A DNA stretch of 41,527 bases. Origin: a virus. Under the pieces are notes generated by a model. The model ran no database searches, was not told the DNA's origin, and saw only the letters and a list, made by a program, of their open reading frames with translations. Position numbers and translations under genes: made by a program. Every line of letters begins with the position of its first letter. Position 1 is the first letter of the stretch. This document shows positions 5,457-14,056 of this stretch, piece after piece. The stretch lies in IMG/VR virus record IMGVR_UViG_3300025151_005484, positions 1 through 41,527 of that record. One strand, 5' to 3'.

Positions 5457-8117
5457 ATGGGAACACAAAATTTAAATAACTTTTACTTCAACAGATTGGA
5501 CAGTAAACTTAATTATAGTGAGTATTATGATTTATTTTTAGCGTCCGATGAAAAAGATTTTAATACAGAGGTAGTTTGGTCAAACTCTATCGTAGGACAT
5601 AATAATGGTGACACACTTCCTGTATGGATTGATTTATCAGACCCTAACTGTGGTACACAACCAAGTACAGCATGTATGTACCAATACCCTATGGGTACAG
5701 TATCAACTTATTATACTGACACAAATTATAGACCTTTTAGTATTCTAAGTAAAAACCACTGGTCTAAAGCAAAATCTTGTTGTGATTGTCCTTATAGTGG
5801 GGTCCCATCAGGTCTTTATAGTGGTACTGGTTATTATGAAGTAGCAGATATTATATGGACAGGACTAGATAATGGTTTACTTAATTTATCAGAGATGGAC
5901 CCTTATACAACACATCTAACTTTATACTGTGACAATAATGCTGCATCACTCAACACTACTCTATCGTTTGATAAAAGATTTAAAATGAATCAGGTTAAAG
6001 CCTTCGGTACCCAAATGGCAGGAACTCAATGGTACACAGACACCTCAATACTGAACGCGACAGATTCATCAGGGTACTATCAAGAATTAAGAGGTGGGTT
6101 CTACCAAGGATTTTATAAATTATATGGTTACCCATATGAAGTACTCCCAACAAGACCAAATAAAGGATGGTCTTTTGAAACTTATTTAAAATTAACAACA
6201 ATTACTGACAGTGTATGTAACGGTTTTACTTCTCCTTGTTGTGGTACTCCTGTTGGGGACCAAGAAATTATATGTGGTAGTGATGGTAATTGTTACAATG
6301 CAAGTGGATGGAACCTATATCAATTTAAGAGTACAGCTACAACATACAATTTTGGTAGTGCAACTACAGTGTGTAGTCCATTAAGTAGTAATGACATGCC
6401 AATGTATTTGTTAAATTATAGTTTAGCTGGACGATTTGGTATGTCTGTTATGGACACAAATAATGGTGGGTTCTTTTTCTATAAAGGAATAAGAGCTGAG
6501 GACAAATACCAACATAGGAATGGTTTATCTGCGGACACACAACTTGATTATTTATCCGCATGTACCACACTAACAGGAATTACAGGATGTTGTAATACAG
6601 AAGAAAAAGAGGTAAAACTAACCAACCAAAACAAGTCACCAAACCCTAAATATGATGTCTATAGTAACGCCTTTGGTGTTAGATTAACTGATGATATGAG
6701 ATTGGGGTATAGAACGATTAGATATACTGGAGAGTGTGTAACCACAGGTGAAACTTGTAATACTGGTAGTACTTTTAATTGTGATTATGTGATAGAAGAA
6801 AGTTATTCAGAACCAATATGTAATTTTATAATTGCAAATGGTAATTGTAAGGATACGTGGATACAAGTAGATGTTGTTTTTGAAAGAAATTTATACCTGG
6901 AAGATTGTGAAATATTTAATAATGGTGGAATTAATGACTTAGTTAAAGTTAGGACTGATAAATTCCAAAGGTACGGAACACATAAAGGAAGTTCTAGTCC
7001 TTACGGTTGTCACCCAACACCACCAATACCAGAAGATAAACCATGTAAAGACCAGTACCCAAGATTTATAGAAGATGCTTATTTTAATTTTGATTGTCAT
7101 GGTGCACAAGTACAAAGTTGGTTTGGAGAAAGAGAATATAGATTGGGTACCCTAACTTTTTATGTTAATGGAAGAAGAGTTCATAAAGTTGAAAATTATG
7201 AAGAAATAATACCTAGACAATTAAATACCAATAGACAAACCCAGGTTGGTGTTGCTTATAATATGTCTTGGGGTGGTGGAACTTTTGGACTAAGGGAAAG
7301 TCTAATACAAAGAAACTTACCATTAACTGGTGACCAATGTACCATAGATAATAGTACTACTTTTATAGATTTAAATTTAACACCAGATAGACGATTATTA
7401 AGTGATAATTTTGCGGGGTCATTTGTTGGGGGTATATCACAAATGATGTATTATATTAAACCGTTAACTCCGGATGAGATATACCATAATTTTACCATTA
7501 ATAAAGACCGATATAATCTTATAGATTGTGAAGAATGTGAACATTGTAATAATGGATGCGTAGACTGTAGTTTACCATCGGCAGATAGTAATGTAACCAT
7601 AAACCCATCAACCTTTACAACAGAAGAAGCATGTATAATAACAAATAATACACCAGGAGATTGTGCAGGAAAAACATTTATAGGTTTGTATGATATAGAC
7701 CCAGTTACTTGGGATTGGATTATTCACCCACTAACTTACTTCTCGGACGACCCAATAAACCAGAATACTCCTTTTGAAGATGTTTTTTGGGAACAGTACA
7801 ACGATGACCTTTTAGATGGTTCAGCTATATCAGCTGCATGTTATACATCAAGTTGGTACGCTCCAGAAGGAAGGCCTTTTTGTACTGGTTTAATAAGTGG
7901 TGGAACTCATTGGATGTGGTACCTAGTTGGGGTATATGTAAAATATACTGGTACGATGTCTCAGACTTTACCAGGAACGTCTACATGGTTGGATGTTGTA
8001 GCTTATTTTGTAAACGCAGGAGCACCAGTAACTAGTTCTATGACTTTTAGTCAAATAAAAGCACTTCCAGGAGTCTATCTTTATGCGTCTAATGGTAACC
8101 CATGTATTTGTAGTTAA
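5457..8117 (+). CDS. Cysteine-rich adhesin with LamG/concanavalin-like domain
   Basis: 886 residues, probably a tail-fibre or baseplate appendage protein that binds surface glycans. Around residues 540-680 there is a LamG/concanavalin A-like signature: LGTLTFYVNGRRVHKV near 563-578 and the closing strand plus helix FVGGISQMMYYIKPLTPDEI near 655-674. Cysteines are unusually frequent and clustered: CCDC near 110, several CC pairs near 260-380, and a knuckle C691-x2-C694-x2-C697-x3-C701-x2-C704 that could bind metal or form disulfides. The final 200 residues are a separate Trp/Tyr-rich domain I do not recognise. It lies beside a BppU-like protein and behind a late-type box, consistent with receptor binding. 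The LamG call is by pattern. Confidence 0.7.
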   Translation: MGTQNLNNFYFNRLDSKLNYSEYYDLFLASDEKDFNTEVVWSNSIVGHNNGDTLPVWIDLSDPNCGTQPSTACMYQYPMGTVSTYYTDTNYRPFSILSKNHWSKAKSCCDCPYSGVPSGLYSGTGYYEVADIIWTGLDNGLLNLSEMDPYTTHLTLYCDNNAASLNTTLSFDKRFKMNQVKAFGTQMAGTQWYTDTSILNATDSSGYYQELRGGFYQGFYKLYGYPYEVLPTRPNKGWSFETYLKLTTITDSVCNGFTSPCCGTPVGDQEIICGSDGNCYNASGWNLYQFKSTATTYNFGSATTVCSPLSSNDMPMYLLNYSLAGRFGMSVMDTNNGGFFFYKGIRAEDKYQHRNGLSADTQLDYLSACTTLTGITGCCNTEEKEVKLTNQNKSPNPKYDVYSNAFGVRLTDDMRLGYRTIRYTGECVTTGETCNTGSTFNCDYVIEESYSEPICNFIIANGNCKDTWIQVDVVFERNLYLEDCEIFNNGGINDLVKVRTDKFQRYGTHKGSSSPYGCHPTPPIPEDKPCKDQYPRFIEDAYFNFDCHGAQVQSWFGEREYRLGTLTFYVNGRRVHKVENYEEIIPRQLNTNRQTQVGVAYNMSWGGGTFGLRESLIQRNLPLTGDQCTIDNSTTFIDLNLTPDRRLLSDNFAGSFVGGISQMMYYIKPLTPDEIYHNFTINKDRYNLIDCEECEHCNNGCVDCSLPSADSNVTINPSTFTTEEACIITNNTPGDCAGKTFIGLYDIDPVTWDWIIHPLTYFSDDPINQNTPFEDVFWEQYNDDLLDGSAISAACYTSSWYAPEGRPFCTGLISGGTHWMWYLVGVYVKYTGTMSQTLPGTSTWLDVVAYFVNAGAPVTSSMTFSQIKALPGVYLYASNGNPCICS

Positions 8118-8136
8118 TAATAAGTAATTTGTATGA

Positions 8137-8144
8137 TATTTATA
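8137..8144 (+). promoter_or_regulatory. Late-type TATTTATA box
   Basis: TATTTATAATAAAA, the extended consensus, sits 14 nt before the ATG at 8159 in the 41-nt gap after the adhesin gene. Confidence 0.5.
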
Positions 8145-8158
8145 ATAAAATAAGATAA

Positions 8159-8554
8159 ATGGAATTTTTTATTAGAAAAAACTCATTAGAACCAATACTA
8201 AAGATGCAAGTCGTGCAAGATGGTAGAAACGACTTTAATAGTTTTCACGATAAACTAGCTAATTCTAGTATATATTTTTCTATGAAAGATGTTAAGACTG
8301 GAATTCCTAAAATATTAAATGCTGCGGCAAATATCGTCGCAAAAACACCCACATCGGTTAATGCACCCACAGAATACTACATTTATTATAAATGGAAATC
8401 TAGAGATGTTAATAAAGTGGGTAGATTTGAAGGACAATTTATCATATATTTTCATGAACAAAATTGTTCAGAATTAATTGTTCCTATCCGTGAAGATTTA
8501 TTTATTAACATAACGGATTCTTTTGTGGGACAACCTTGTACACCACCTTGTTAA
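8159..8554 (+). CDS. Small baseplate/fibre protein, BppU N-domain-like
   Basis: 131 residues, all-beta in appearance: MEFFIRKNSLEPILKMQVV, then SSIYFSMKDVKTGIPKI, YYIYYKWKSRDVNKVGRFEGQF and a closing strand LIVPIREDLFINI. The order (short strand, 'F-x-M-x-D-x-x-T-G', 'Y-x-W-x-x-x-D', 'G-x-F-x-G-x-F') resembles the Ig-like N-terminal domain of baseplate upper proteins (BppU_N), which tethers receptor-binding modules to the baseplate. The last residues carry a CxxxC pair (PCTPPC). It follows the adhesin gene and has its own late-type box. Plausible role: adaptor between baseplate and adhesin. Moderate certainty. Confidence 0.6.
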   Translation: MEFFIRKNSLEPILKMQVVQDGRNDFNSFHDKLANSSIYFSMKDVKTGIPKILNAAANIVAKTPTSVNAPTEYYIYYKWKSRDVNKVGRFEGQFIIYFHEQNCSELIVPIREDLFINITDSFVGQPCTPPC

Positions 8555-8557
8555 TTT

Positions 8558-8589
8558 ATTGATTACTTAAATTTCTTTACCTATCTTTG
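8558..8589 (+). promoter_or_regulatory. Bacteroidota-type promoter of DNA polymerase
   Basis: ATTG (8558-8561), 20 nt, then a perfect -7 element TATCTTTG (8582-8589, consensus TAnnTTTG), with the polymerase ATG 12 nt after its last base. This separates polymerase expression from the late-type genes just upstream. Confidence 0.7.
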
Positions 8590-8600
8590 TATGTAATCAC

Positions 8601-11336
8601 ATGCAAGAATTAAATAAAGAAAATATGACAGAAAAAGCTACTCCGGAGGAGATAGAAGCGTTTTTACTTGGTAATGACCCAGAAAAGTATATTGTAGCCT
8701 TGGAATATGGGTGGAGAAGTAGTAAAATATATAAAATAAAGGAAGACCCAAAAAAAGGTAAAATAATTGAAACTGATACATTTATCCCTTTTTGTTGGGT
8801 TGGTGATTTGAGTAAAAAGAATTTTTATAACGGTAGTAAACAGGCTCAAAAAGAGGCTATATCTAAACACGGTATTTTAATAGAAAAATTACATAGTGGT
8901 GACGATGAAAGATTAAATAATGGTTTAACTTATTTAATTAAAACAACAAAAACATATAGAGATTTAGTAAGTTTTTTTAGACAAGGTGGTATAAATCCTT
9001 GGGATAGTGACAACAGGGATGCAATTATGATTCTACCACCAATAGAACAATACTTGGTACAAAAAGAAAAAAGATTGTTTAAGGGTTTTGAAGAATATGA
9101 CGACATACATAGATTTGTTTTTGACTTGGAGACTACAGCATTAAATCCAGAAGACGGTAGAATTTTTATGATTGGTATGAAAGATAATAGGGGGTTTGAA
9201 AAGGTTATAGAAATTGGTGAAAGTGAGACTGAAGAAGTTGAGGCTATATATGAATTTTTTGAAACTATAAATAACTTAAGACCAACAATCATAGGTGGGT
9301 ACAACTCATCTAACTTCGACTGGAACTGGTTATTTAAAAGAGCAGAAATACTTCAGATGGATACCACACAATTTAAAACGCTAAATCCTAATGAAGGATA
9401 TAAAATTAATGATGGTGTTTTAAAATTAGGTGCAGAAATTGAGGATTATAAACAAATAAAAATTTGGGGTTATAATTCTTTGGATATTGCACATGCTGTT
9501 AGGAGAGCACAAACAATTAATTCTGAAATAAAAAGTTGGGGATTAAAATATATAACACAATTTTCTAAATCAGAAAAACCTAATCGAGTTTATGTTCCTG
9601 GGGATAAAATCGCTTCTACGTATAGAGAGAATAAGGAGTTTTATTTAAATGTTGAAAATGGAAAATATAAACCTGTTGGTGGGGAAGGACTATTTGATAT
9701 AGACAAGAAATTCCCAAAAGTATATAAAAAGGTTGGTGGTGCAGAAATAGTAGAACAGTACCTAATGGATGATTTATGGGAAACTATGGAAGTAGACGGA
9801 CAATTTAATCAAGCATCATTTTTACTAGCAAGTATGGTACCAACATCATATGAAAGAGTGTCAACAATGGGTACAGCTACTTTATGGAAAATGTTAATGT
9901 TGGCGTGGTCTTATCACAAAGGATTAGCGGTACCATCAAAAGACTCTAAAAGGCCTTTTGTAGGTGGACTTTCTAGACTTGTAAAAACAGGTTACTCCAC
10001 TAATGTACTAAAGTTAGACTTTAGTTCACTTTACCCATCAATACAATTGGTTCACAACGTGTTTCCAGAATGTGATATTACAGATGCTATGAAAGGTATG
10101 TTAAAGTATTTTAGAGATACTAGAATTATGTATAAAAACTTAGCCTCTGAATATTACAGTAAAGATAAAAAGAAATCGGAGTCTTATGGTAGAAAACAAT
10201 TACCTATTAAAATTTTTATAAACTCTATGTTTGGTTCTTTGTCAGCACCACAAGTTTTTCCTTGGGGTGATATGAATATGGGTGAAAAAGTAACCTGTAC
10301 AGCTAGACAATATCTAAGACAGATGGTTAGATTTTTTATGGATAAAGGTTATGACCCATTGGTTATGGATACGGATGGTGTTAACTTTTCTTGTCCTTTA
10401 GATGTGGAGGATAGGTCTTATGTTGGTTTAGGTAATAACGAATTAGTTAAAAAAGGTAAGGAATATAAGGGTAGTGAGGCTGATGTTGCTGAATATAACG
10501 ATTTATTTATGAGAGGTGAGATGGGGTTAGATACAGATGGTCAATGGCCTTCTTGTATTAATGTAGCTAGAAAAAATTATGCGTTATTAATGTCTAGTGG
10601 AAAAGTTAAATTAACTGGTAATTCTATTAAGTCTAAAAAAATACAAGGATATCTAGAAGAGTTTATAGATAAAGGACTTAGAATGTTATTAGAAGGTAGA
10701 GGTGGTGATTTTGTAGAATATTATTATGAGTACTTACAAAAAATCTACGATAGAGATATTTTACTCGCAAAAATAGCTAATAAGTCTAGAGTAAAACAAA
10801 CTATAGAATCCTATAAAAAAAGATGTACACAAAGAACAAAAGCCGGAAATTTAATGGCTAGACAAGCACATATGGAGTTGGTTATAGCTAATAATTTACA
10901 AGTATCTTTAGGGGATACGATTTACTATGTGAATAATGGTAAAGCTATGTCACATGGTGATGTACAAAGAAAAAAGAAAAAGGATGGGACAGAAGAAATT
11001 GTTTTAAATTCCTATCTAATTTCCGAAAATGATTTAGAAAATGGTATGAAAGGTGAATACAATGTACCTAGATATATAAACACTTTTAATAAACGTGTAG
11101 AACCATTATTAGTTTGTTTTAAAAAAGAAGTGAGAGACAGTTTATTAAAAAAGAAACCAGAAGATAGAGAATACTACACTAAAACTCAATGTACGTTAAT
11201 TAATGGAGTACCTAGGAAAGAAAGTGACCAAGACTCATTAGAGGAAATATTAACATTATCACCAGAGGAAAAAGATTATTGGACAAAAATGAATCTGAGT
11301 GAAAACTATTTTATGGAAGAATTAGGAATTCTTTAG
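8601..11336 (+). CDS. 43: DNA polymerase, family B (T4 gp43-like)
   Basis: The phage replicative polymerase, 911 residues (T4 gp43 has 898). Proofreading motifs: Exo I FDLETT (D175, E177), Exo II NSSNFD (235-240) and Exo III Y387-x3-D391. Polymerase motifs: A LDFSSLYPS (472-480, metal ligand D473), B KIFINSMFG (537-545) and C MDTDGV (D590, D592). Compared with the usual family B forms, motif B has Phe for Tyr and motif C has Gly after DTD. The N-terminus includes a short polar leader; an internal Met at residue 9 is an alternative start, but the upstream ATG fits the promoter at 8558-8589. The 3' end overlaps the convergent tail-fibre gene by 15 nt. It works with the gp32 and UvsX encoded at the right end of the window. 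Confidence 0.96.
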   Translation: MQELNKENMTEKATPEEIEAFLLGNDPEKYIVALEYGWRSSKIYKIKEDPKKGKIIETDTFIPFCWVGDLSKKNFYNGSKQAQKEAISKHGILIEKLHSGDDERLNNGLTYLIKTTKTYRDLVSFFRQGGINPWDSDNRDAIMILPPIEQYLVQKEKRLFKGFEEYDDIHRFVFDLETTALNPEDGRIFMIGMKDNRGFEKVIEIGESETEEVEAIYEFFETINNLRPTIIGGYNSSNFDWNWLFKRAEILQMDTTQFKTLNPNEGYKINDGVLKLGAEIEDYKQIKIWGYNSLDIAHAVRRAQTINSEIKSWGLKYITQFSKSEKPNRVYVPGDKIASTYRENKEFYLNVENGKYKPVGGEGLFDIDKKFPKVYKKVGGAEIVEQYLMDDLWETMEVDGQFNQASFLLASMVPTSYERVSTMGTATLWKMLMLAWSYHKGLAVPSKDSKRPFVGGLSRLVKTGYSTNVLKLDFSSLYPSIQLVHNVFPECDITDAMKGMLKYFRDTRIMYKNLASEYYSKDKKKSESYGRKQLPIKIFINSMFGSLSAPQVFPWGDMNMGEKVTCTARQYLRQMVRFFMDKGYDPLVMDTDGVNFSCPLDVEDRSYVGLGNNELVKKGKEYKGSEADVAEYNDLFMRGEMGLDTDGQWPSCINVARKNYALLMSSGKVKLTGNSIKSKKIQGYLEEFIDKGLRMLLEGRGGDFVEYYYEYLQKIYDRDILLAKIANKSRVKQTIESYKKRCTQRTKAGNLMARQAHMELVIANNLQVSLGDTIYYVNNGKAMSHGDVQRKKKKDGTEEIVLNSYLISENDLENGMKGEYNVPRYINTFNKRVEPLLVCFKKEVRDSLLKKKPEDREYYTKTQCTLINGVPRKESDQDSLEEILTLSPEEKDYWTKMNLSENYFMEELGIL

Positions 11337-12383
11337 ACCATCAGAACTAACTATCACCCAAGAGGATAAGTCTTCAACATAAGAAAATTCAACACAACTA
11401 TCACCATCTAAATGTAGTGACTCCCATTTCATATCTATTAAACCATTATCTGGAATCACCTCAACAGAAGACAAAGATTTTATTTTTAATTTTTTATCTT
11501 TTTTAGAGTTTAAAGTTATTTTACAACTTTCAGTAACAACTAATAAATCTTCTCCATTACTAATATAATCTTTATTAATTACTTTTGTTGTGGTATCGGT
11601 TTCTACTGTTGGGTCTATGTATAAGTTCATACCGTCTTTATACAATCCTTGTAATAGGTTTAAAAGAGCAACCGATAATAGCTTGTATTGAATGTTGTCC
11701 GGTCTACCTTTACCATCGTATATAACCAATTCTCTAAATCCTAAAGCATCCAGTTCTTCAGCTATTAAACCAAAACCATCAGCACCAGTTTCTATATATT
11801 TAAAAAAATATGTATTTAAATCTAATAATTTTTTATACCTTTCAGTTCCGATAGCTCTTAATGATGTTTTGTATCTTCTAGAAGAAGAAGAACCTCTAAC
11901 GACATTTCCAGATTCGTCTATTTGTAAATCCACATTTCCACTAGTAACGGTATCTAATAATAGACCTAAATTACCTATTTGTAGTGTACTCGCACTTATA
12001 CCTGGATTTGTTGACAAACTACTGTTAGTACCACTTAATGGTGGTGTTGGTAATTTTCCTATGGCTACTACTGGTGTATATCCAGTTATAGCTGAAAATG
12101 GTGTGACGGTTACCATGGACGAACCCGAAGTTGCAGAATAGGGTGCAACCATAAATGTATATCCTGTGGTAGAAGCGGTATAATTACAAGCACCACAAAG
12201 TTCGGTCCAGTCTTTACATTTATAGGCCATAAAATCACCACAACCTGTTAGACCTGCACCTACTGTACAAGCTGAACCAATATCCACCGTTTGTTCAAAA
12301 GTAGACGAACCAGAAAAGACACCAACTGTGTCCCCACTTTGTTTTAGTTGTCTGCTATAATCTACTTTAGTATAAAATCCCAT
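11322..12383 (-). CDS. Tail fibre with S74 intramolecular chaperone
   Basis: 353 residues. Residues 1-160 are Gly/Ser/Thr-rich beta fibre with a cysteine cluster (CGDFMAYKCKDWTELCGAC, 48-66). Residues 166-250 match the peptidase S74 / endosialidase-type chaperone: SSSRRYKTSLRAI, then FFKYI, GLIAEELDALGFRELV, IQYKLLSVALLNLLQ. This domain trimerises the fibre and usually cuts itself off at the Ser opening the S-x-x-R-x-K motif. The normal SD is SS here. After it comes a non-canonical 100-residue beta domain (about 255-353) containing KLKIKSLSSVEVIPDNG and SWVIVSSDGLK, where most S74 proteins end in a coiled coil. It is the last gene of a leftward operon after the neck protein and converges on the polymerase. 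Confidence 0.82.
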   Translation of the reverse strand: MGFYTKVDYSRQLKQSGDTVGVFSGSSTFEQTVDIGSACTVGAGLTGCGDFMAYKCKDWTELCGACNYTASTTGYTFMVAPYSATSGSSMVTVTPFSAITGYTPVVAIGKLPTPPLSGTNSSLSTNPGISASTLQIGNLGLLLDTVTSGNVDLQIDESGNVVRGSSSSRRYKTSLRAIGTERYKKLLDLNTYFFKYIETGADGFGLIAEELDALGFRELVIYDGKGRPDNIQYKLLSVALLNLLQGLYKDGMNLYIDPTVETDTTTKVINKDYISNGEDLLVVTESCKITLNSKKDKKLKIKSLSSVEVIPDNGLIDMKWESLHLDGDSCVEFSYVEDLSSWVIVSSDGLKNS

Positions 12384-12384
12384 G

Positions 12385-13521
12385 TTATATTACAAATATA
12401 GAACCAGGATTCATTGGTCGATACCCTAGTGATTTATTTAAATTTTCAGCTTCCATAGCCTTTCTTTCTAACATTTTATCGTTACGAAGTCTTTCTAATC
12501 TTGTCATTAATTCTTCTACTAACTTAGCCATTTCATCTTTTGCTTCACTAAGTAAGTCAGAATATTCCATAGTTAATTCTGAGTCAGGTGTTTTAAGATT
12601 ACCACTAAATTTACCTCTTACTCTACCTAACATTTCTTTTGCTTTTGCAAAAAAGTATCTTCTTACCCATGCTTGAGCTGGTGCATTAAGTTCAGTAAAA
12701 GTCATTTCGTCTAAAGTTACATCACTAGGTAATAACACAATATCTTTATTGGCCGCTAAACACTCATCCCTATTTTCAGGACCAGAATCATAGTACCAAT
12801 AATACACACGATGCTCGTTGAATTCTACATTACCAAAATCAAATCTACCTCCAGGTACATTATATAAGTGAACATATTTAGGTCCATGTATACCACCAGC
12901 ACCCGCAGTTATTCTGTATGTCATATCACCACCTATTAATCTATTTTTAAGATTTCTATCTTGCATTCTAAGTAAAATATCAAAAGCTGGCATTAAAAAA
13001 TATGAACCTTGAATTCCCATTTGAGCAAAACCTCCTGGCCCACCTAGACCCATACCTCCACCAAAACCACCAAAAGCACCTAAAAATGGGTCAATAAAAG
13101 ATTCGTTTAATTCAGCTCTACTATACCACAGAATTTCATTTATTTCTCTACCAGCTGGTATTTCATAAATTTGGGTATTTGCACTAAGATTAAAATAATC
13201 TTGTTTTAGTTGGTAAGGTCCACCAGCTTGTAATCCAACGATTTTAGAATAAGCGTACGTAAACGACGTTTCAAAATTTAAATCCCTTGTTAAAAAAGCA
13301 CTAGTCAAAGAAATAACATCAAGGTCTTGACCGTATAAAGACGACCACTGATTTTCTATTAACCAATCTTGGACGTACTGACCATAATCAAGTATTGCCA
13401 ATTCAATAGCAGTATCTAACATTTCATCCTCAAGTTCAACACCTCTAATAGGTGCACCTAACATATGTCTTACCTGGTTAAATAATTTTTCTCTTTTTGC
13501 TGGTTCAATTGTTGCTGGCAT
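12385..13521 (-). CDS. Neck / head-tail connector protein (gp13-like, putative)
   Basis: 378 residues. The N-terminus (FNQVRHMLGAPIRGVELEDEMLDTAIELAILDY) has the pattern 'LGAP-hydrophobic-E-x-x-D-x-x-hydrophobic-D-x-A-hydrophobic' seen in neck (gp13-type) and head-tail adaptor proteins of marine T4-like phages. A glycine-rich loop with an FGGFGGGMGLGGPGG core lies near residues 147-163. The C-terminus is a long helical stalk (AWVRRYFFAKAKEMLGRVRG through NDKMLERKAMEAENLNKS). It would form part of the ring closing the filled head. It leads a two-gene late operon with the tail fibre (1-nt gap), 15 nt after a late-type box; SD-like AAAGGA is also present. A structural role is likely; the precise T4 equivalent is uncertain. 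Confidence 0.6.
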   Translation of the reverse strand: MPATIEPAKREKLFNQVRHMLGAPIRGVELEDEMLDTAIELAILDYGQYVQDWLIENQWSSLYGQDLDVISLTSAFLTRDLNFETSFTYAYSKIVGLQAGGPYQLKQDYFNLSANTQIYEIPAGREINEILWYSRAELNESFIDPFLGAFGGFGGGMGLGGPGGFAQMGIQGSYFLMPAFDILLRMQDRNLKNRLIGGDMTYRITAGAGGIHGPKYVHLYNVPGGRFDFGNVEFNEHRVYYWYYDSGPENRDECLAANKDIVLLPSDVTLDEMTFTELNAPAQAWVRRYFFAKAKEMLGRVRGKFSGNLKTPDSELTMEYSDLLSEAKDEMAKLVEELMTRLERLRNDKMLERKAMEAENLNKSLGYRPMNPGSIFVI

Positions 13522-13536
13522 AATATATCCTTTCTA

Positions 13537-13544
13537 TATAAATA
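13537..13544 (-). promoter_or_regulatory. Late-type TATTTATA box
   Basis: Minus-strand GTATTTATATAGAAAGG; the box ends 15 nt before the neck-protein ATG. The downstream TATAGAAA is shared with the box at 14032-14039. Confidence 0.5.
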
Positions 13545-13562
13545 CTTAGAAGTTGGCATTAA

Positions 13563-13585
13563 AAAAGGTCCCGTAAGGACCTTTT
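13563..13585. terminator. Bidirectional intrinsic terminator
   Basis: AAAAGGTCC, loop CGTAA, then GGACCTTTT: a GC-rich 5-bp core stem with four further A-T pairs and T runs on either side. It lies downstream of the small charged gene (stop at 13607) and just before the late box of the neck operon, insulating the two units. Confidence 0.75.
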
Positions 13586-13606
13586 ATAAAATATGTGTTT
13601 AAATAA

Positions 13607-14017
13607 TTACTTTTGTTCTTTAATTACTCTTTCTACAATTCTTTTAAGTGTACCTTGGTTAATCTTAACAACCTTACCTTCTCTTACACCTTGTAAAGCA
13701 TTATACATTTTTCCATGACCTTCAGATTGTTCATTTTTCTTTTCCACTTCAGACTCTTTTTCTTTTTCTTTTTCATTCATCTCCGTATCCACCATATCTT
13801 CATAGATGTCTTCAATATGTCTTGCAGCTGTCTTAATCTTTTTTAAATCACTAAAACTAAGTGTAGCATCTCCCGCTTTATGACCCACTAACAAAGACTT
13901 AAGACTTTTTAAAGCCTTATAAGCTTTTTTTAATTCTGATTTAATGTCAGCTTTAGATTCAGTTAAAGTTGTTAACTGTTTTTTAAGTTGTTTTTTCGTG
14001 AATTCTTTTTTATCCAT
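13607..14017 (-). CDS. Small charged coiled-coil protein with C-terminal amphipathic tag
   Basis: 136 residues, Lys/Glu-rich and almost wholly helical. Residues 5-45 and 70-105 look like coiled coil, with an acidic run between (EMNEKEKEKESEVEKKNE). The C-terminus KVVKINQGTLKRIVERVIKEQ is a short amphipathic helix ending in KE-polar, like tags in the HAD-like and other small proteins in this window. It stands alone between a late-type box and an intrinsic terminator, so it is probably a well-expressed late, particle-associated or scaffold protein. No family recognised. Confidence 0.7.
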   Translation of the reverse strand: MDKKEFTKKQLKKQLTTLTESKADIKSELKKAYKALKSLKSLLVGHKAGDATLSFSDLKKIKTAARHIEDIYEDMVDTEMNEKEKEKESEVEKKNEQSEGHGKMYNALQGVREGKVVKINQGTLKRIVERVIKEQK

Positions 14018-14031
14018 AACAATTGTTTCTA

Positions 14032-14039
14032 TATAAATA
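14032..14039 (-). promoter_or_regulatory. Late-type TATTTATA box
   Basis: Minus-strand TATTTATATAGAAAC, 14 nt before the ATG at 14017, in the 39-nt gap after the helicase stop. It gives this gene its own late start. Confidence 0.5.
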
Positions 14040-14056
14040 TAAGGAAAAGTTGGTTT

